From Platycnemis pennipes (Eukaryota > Arthropoda > Insecta > Odonata > Platycnemididae), in NCBI GenBank assembly GCA_933228895.1, contig OW121848.1, positions 163,138,688 through 163,202,687 of the forward strand: DNA of 64,000 bases, read 5' to 3'. The notes beneath the pieces were generated by a model. It had not been told where the DNA came from, ran no database searches, and saw nothing but the letters and a program-made list of their open reading frames with translations. Positions 61,329 through 64,000 of this stretch are shown here, piece after piece (positions within the stretch are counted from its first letter, which is position 1; each line of letters opens with the position of its first letter). Made by a program: the position numbers and the translations under genes.

Positions 61329-61334
61329 GTAAGT

Positions 61335-62546
61335 GTGAAAATGATTAGCTTCTTCTGATAGTATTGGATCTGAAGGTTCAAGAAGTGGCTATTCAAAGAA
61401 ATGGTCCACATCATTAAAACTCCTTCAGTTTGTAACCATAGATCGGATATACAGAATTTAAGCACAATCTATCATAATTTGATCTTCTATAACTAAATTT
61501 TTTTTCTATGTAGGTATTATGTAGTGTTCTCCAGAATTTCAATACGAATATGTTTTTTATATTCGTAAAATATGTAATATACACACGAAATTTAAAGTTA
61601 CGATATATTTAATTGTTAATTTCATACTTAATACTATTCATTTTAAATATTTTTATTTCACTCGTTATATTTTTCGAACAAAATTTTATCTTCTTTTTCC
61701 ATTTCGGTTTTGTTATTGATGTCGATTTTGTTACTTGGAGGAAGAGTTTGTTTTTGTGTGAACATTGTCGCAGTAAGAACGTTAATCCTTTGAGGTACTA
61801 AATTTATATTTGAAAACTTTTTTATCTTTGTAGTATTATAATTATCACCAACTGTATTCCTTGCATTGTACTGTAGCCCTGAAGAAGCCTTAATAAATAG
61901 GTGAAACGTTGGCAAAAAAAAGAAGGAAGTCGAATTTCTTAAAAAAGACCACCAAACCTCCATAAATTAACCTATGTATGAAAATAATTAGGCATCAAAA
62001 TGCAGGGCATGTATTTTCCAAGAGGAACCTCTTAAAGATATTCGCTGGCCAGAATGGCGTGCTCTCCTTGGACCCAAAGAATCTTCCAGCTCCAAATCTG
62101 GGAGAGGCCCTTCATTTCCCTGCACACCGAGAGTTCCAGGTACCAGGAATATCTTCTAAACATCTTCGTCTAAATCCTAGCTTTGAGATTGCTCGGGCAT
62201 CGGTTCTTTCTCGGAATTCACATTTCGCCCGGGGAAAGGATGTCTCCCCTCCCTGGGAGATGCGACAATCCCGCATAGTAGTCTTGGGCTTGATACTCCT
62301 TGAGCTCTGCTTCAATCACCCCACTGACCTTTGGGTGGAATATTGTGGTTACTCAGGAAATAAAACTTTGTTCTGGTAAGCCTTGTATAGGTAAGCCTTG
62401 TTTTGGTAAGCCTTTCCCATTTTGCAGATCATAAATGCTATATTGACATAATATTCGTTTCATTCTTTCTAGTTCTTATTTAAATATTTTTTATGATAAC
62501 AACTAGAACTTTACTCTCTTAGCATTGGTTAAAAACACTATTCTTC
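61335..62546. other. Intergenic with an unrecognised 133-codon frame
   Basis: 61340-61960 is AT-rich and holds a weak hammerhead-like string near 61879-61910. The 61978-62379 frame (133 codons; contains LHFPAHREFQVPGISSKHLR) has ordinary composition but no recognised domain or splice support. An AAGCCTTG phrase is repeated near 62380-62402. Confidence 0.4.
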
Positions 62547-62650
62547 AGCCCGGTGGGGGAAACAAGGTGGGTAACATTCTGGCCTGGTAATCCAAAGGTT
62601 GCAGGTACAAATCCATTTAGGGCATGAATTTTGAGTTAGTGCTAGGACTA
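62547..62650 (+). mobile_element. Decayed tRNA-derived SINE (family 2)
   Basis: CCCGGTGGGGGAAACAAGG and GGTGGGTAACATT precede a B-box-like GGTACAAATCC (62603-62613, 8 or more of 11 consensus positions), then TAGGGCATGAATTT. This is the same order as at 47573-47665. Tail not delimited. Confidence 0.5.
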
Positions 62651-62734
62651 TGATCCTAGGTTGGACGATATAATTTGAGCCGTTTGAGTACCTAAAATGC
62701 AAGACTACTTCTAAATGTCAGCGCCTTGAATATG

Positions 62735-63480
62735 AAAGTCCTTAGCTTGCGCTATTCCTCGTTTGATATCCGTCGAGCTTCTTCCATCCCAACTTATAGT
62801 ACTGCCGAGGTAAGTGAAGTTCTCCACTTGTTCCAATTTCACTCCTCGAATTGTGGTTTATGACCTCAGCTTCTCTCTTCTGCACTTTACAATTTTTGTT
62901 TTCTTCTAATTGATGCATATATGTGAAGTACTTGGTCCATAGTGTTTAGAGATGCTTGCAACTCCTCTCGACGTTCTGCTACATCTGCGATATCCTCAGC
63001 AAACCGTAGCATGTTAATTTATTCGCAATTCACCTTGATGCCTTTGATACCGATTTACTCTATGTCTCTTGTTGCTTCTTCCAGGTGTACACTGAATAAT
63101 GCTGGGGAGAGATTGCTTCCTTGTCTAATTCCTTTTCTTAACTTTGGCTTCTATCTTCCTTCCGTCTTTCATTCGCATTGTGGTGACCCGTTTCTTGTAG
63201 AGGCTATGGATTATTCTTCTATCCTTGTAATCTATTCCAATTTCTTACAGTATTTTGAACATCTTGTTCCATGCGACGTTGTCAAAGGTGTTTTCCAATT
63301 CCACGAATGCCTCATACAACGGCTTGTTTGCGTGTATCATTTTCTCGGCCAGTATCCTTAAGCTGAGTATTGCATCCCTAGCTCCTGTGTTTTTCCTGAA
63401 TCCGAATTTATTTTCCGAAAGGTTCCCTTCAATGGTTCCTCCCCTTTCCTCTAATTAACCTAGTAAGTGTTTTCGATATG
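62735..63480 (-). pseudogene. RTE/BovB-like RT fragment
   Basis: Minus strand: GTIEGNLSENKFGFRKNTGA, RDAILSLRILAEKMIHANKP, FVELENTFDNVAWNKMFKIL, stop, EIGIDYKDRRIIHSLYKKRV and TTMRMKDGRK. Then GIRQGSNLSPALFSVHLEEA and INMLRFAEDIADVAERREEL, and SGELHLPRQYYKLGWKKLDG in another frame. The catalytic FADD box is FAED here, so one catalytic aspartate is lost. It ends just after the YLGS-type segment. Clearly the same family as 37920-40300, in opposite orientation and truncated at both ends. Confidence 0.88.
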
Positions 63481-64000
63481 TATCTGTTTCTTGTAAGTCT
63501 TCAAAAAAAACCAAGCTGTGTATACGATAATGTATCTAACTTCCAAAATCATCATTAATGGTCGGATTCAGGACAATACACATACAATAATTGTGGTCAT
63601 GTTCCATACATGCGTAGGAAAGATTAATCCCTTTCCTTTTTTGCTTAAAGTATCCATTTACTCTTAAGCACTCGTGAAAAATTTGCGCTAAATCTGTATT
63701 ACCTTATTTAATTATTACATTCTAGATAAAGGCAATCATAAATGTTACTGACTGCTGTTACAAGCAGAAGTGCATTGAAATTTAAATGAAACCTTTGCAT
63801 AAGTTCCACACACAGCTGTCCGAAAAACTACATTTTCTTCTCCTACTCAATACTTTTGGGAATGATATTTTACACCGACTCATATGGCTTATTCTTAAGG
63901 AAGCATATTTTCTATTAGTATTAATAATCTAGTAGTTATACGACAGTATTAGAATGTTCCGATAGGAAATAGAAATTCCAAATCACGGAAAATATTTCAA
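63481..64000. other. Intergenic, AT-rich, no feature
   Basis: Nothing recognisable to the end of the window. Confidence 0.5.

Noticed and set aside
62942..63361. 139-codon plus-strand frame as a gene
   Set aside because: It is the antisense shadow of the RTE-like RT fragment; the equivalent antisense frame is found at 39415-39600 in the other copy.

Overview
The window looks like repeat-rich, gene-poor intergenic DNA from an animal nuclear genome, most likely an arthropod and possibly an insect. The evidence is an AT-rich background and long stretches without credible coding. It also holds a mix of decayed transposable elements typical of arthropods: mariner, piggyBac, hAT, Penelope-like, RTE/BovB-like and CR1/Jockey-group non-LTR elements, and tRNA-derived SINEs. 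There is no sign of bacterial gene organisation. I found no intact host protein-coding gene. Most open frames are chance frames in GC-rich or low-complexity DNA, or pieces of dead transposons. The species cannot be fixed from the sequence alone.

Layout. 1-4982: AT-rich DNA with one GC/GA-rich island and a small non-LTR 3' end. 4983-15930: an uninterrupted satellite of about 11 kb, almost free of G on the + strand, built from 17-18 bp subunits organised into modules of 66, 67, 157 and 175 bp. 15931-22560: a graveyard of elements, with two RTE-like fragments around an hAT-type MITE that has its 8-bp target duplication, then a 5'-truncated mariner abutting a Penelope-like terminus and a short telomere-like run. 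26001-27289: two inverted-repeat structures carrying hammerhead-ribozyme-like cores. 28480-33880: GC-rich and polypurine islands. 34379-36986: a complete but dead piggyBac-type element with TTAA ends. 37920-40300: a broken RTE-like retrotransposon containing a 62-bp triplication and a large palindrome. 43690-52700: Penelope-like fragments with GIY-YIG coding, non-LTR 3' ends, SINEs and a 247-bp inverted duplicate pair. 52701-64000: mostly empty DNA with GC-rich islands, a candidate MITE, one possible host exon, a SINE-like sequence and another RTE fragment.

Nothing here forms an operon or pathway. The recurring theme is Penelope-like termini that share a CUGANGA / stem II / GAAA / short stem III / GUC layout, matching the hammerhead ribozymes known from this class of element. 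The most interesting material is that hammerhead set (best at 27121-27170), the higher-order satellite, and the unexplained inverted duplicates.
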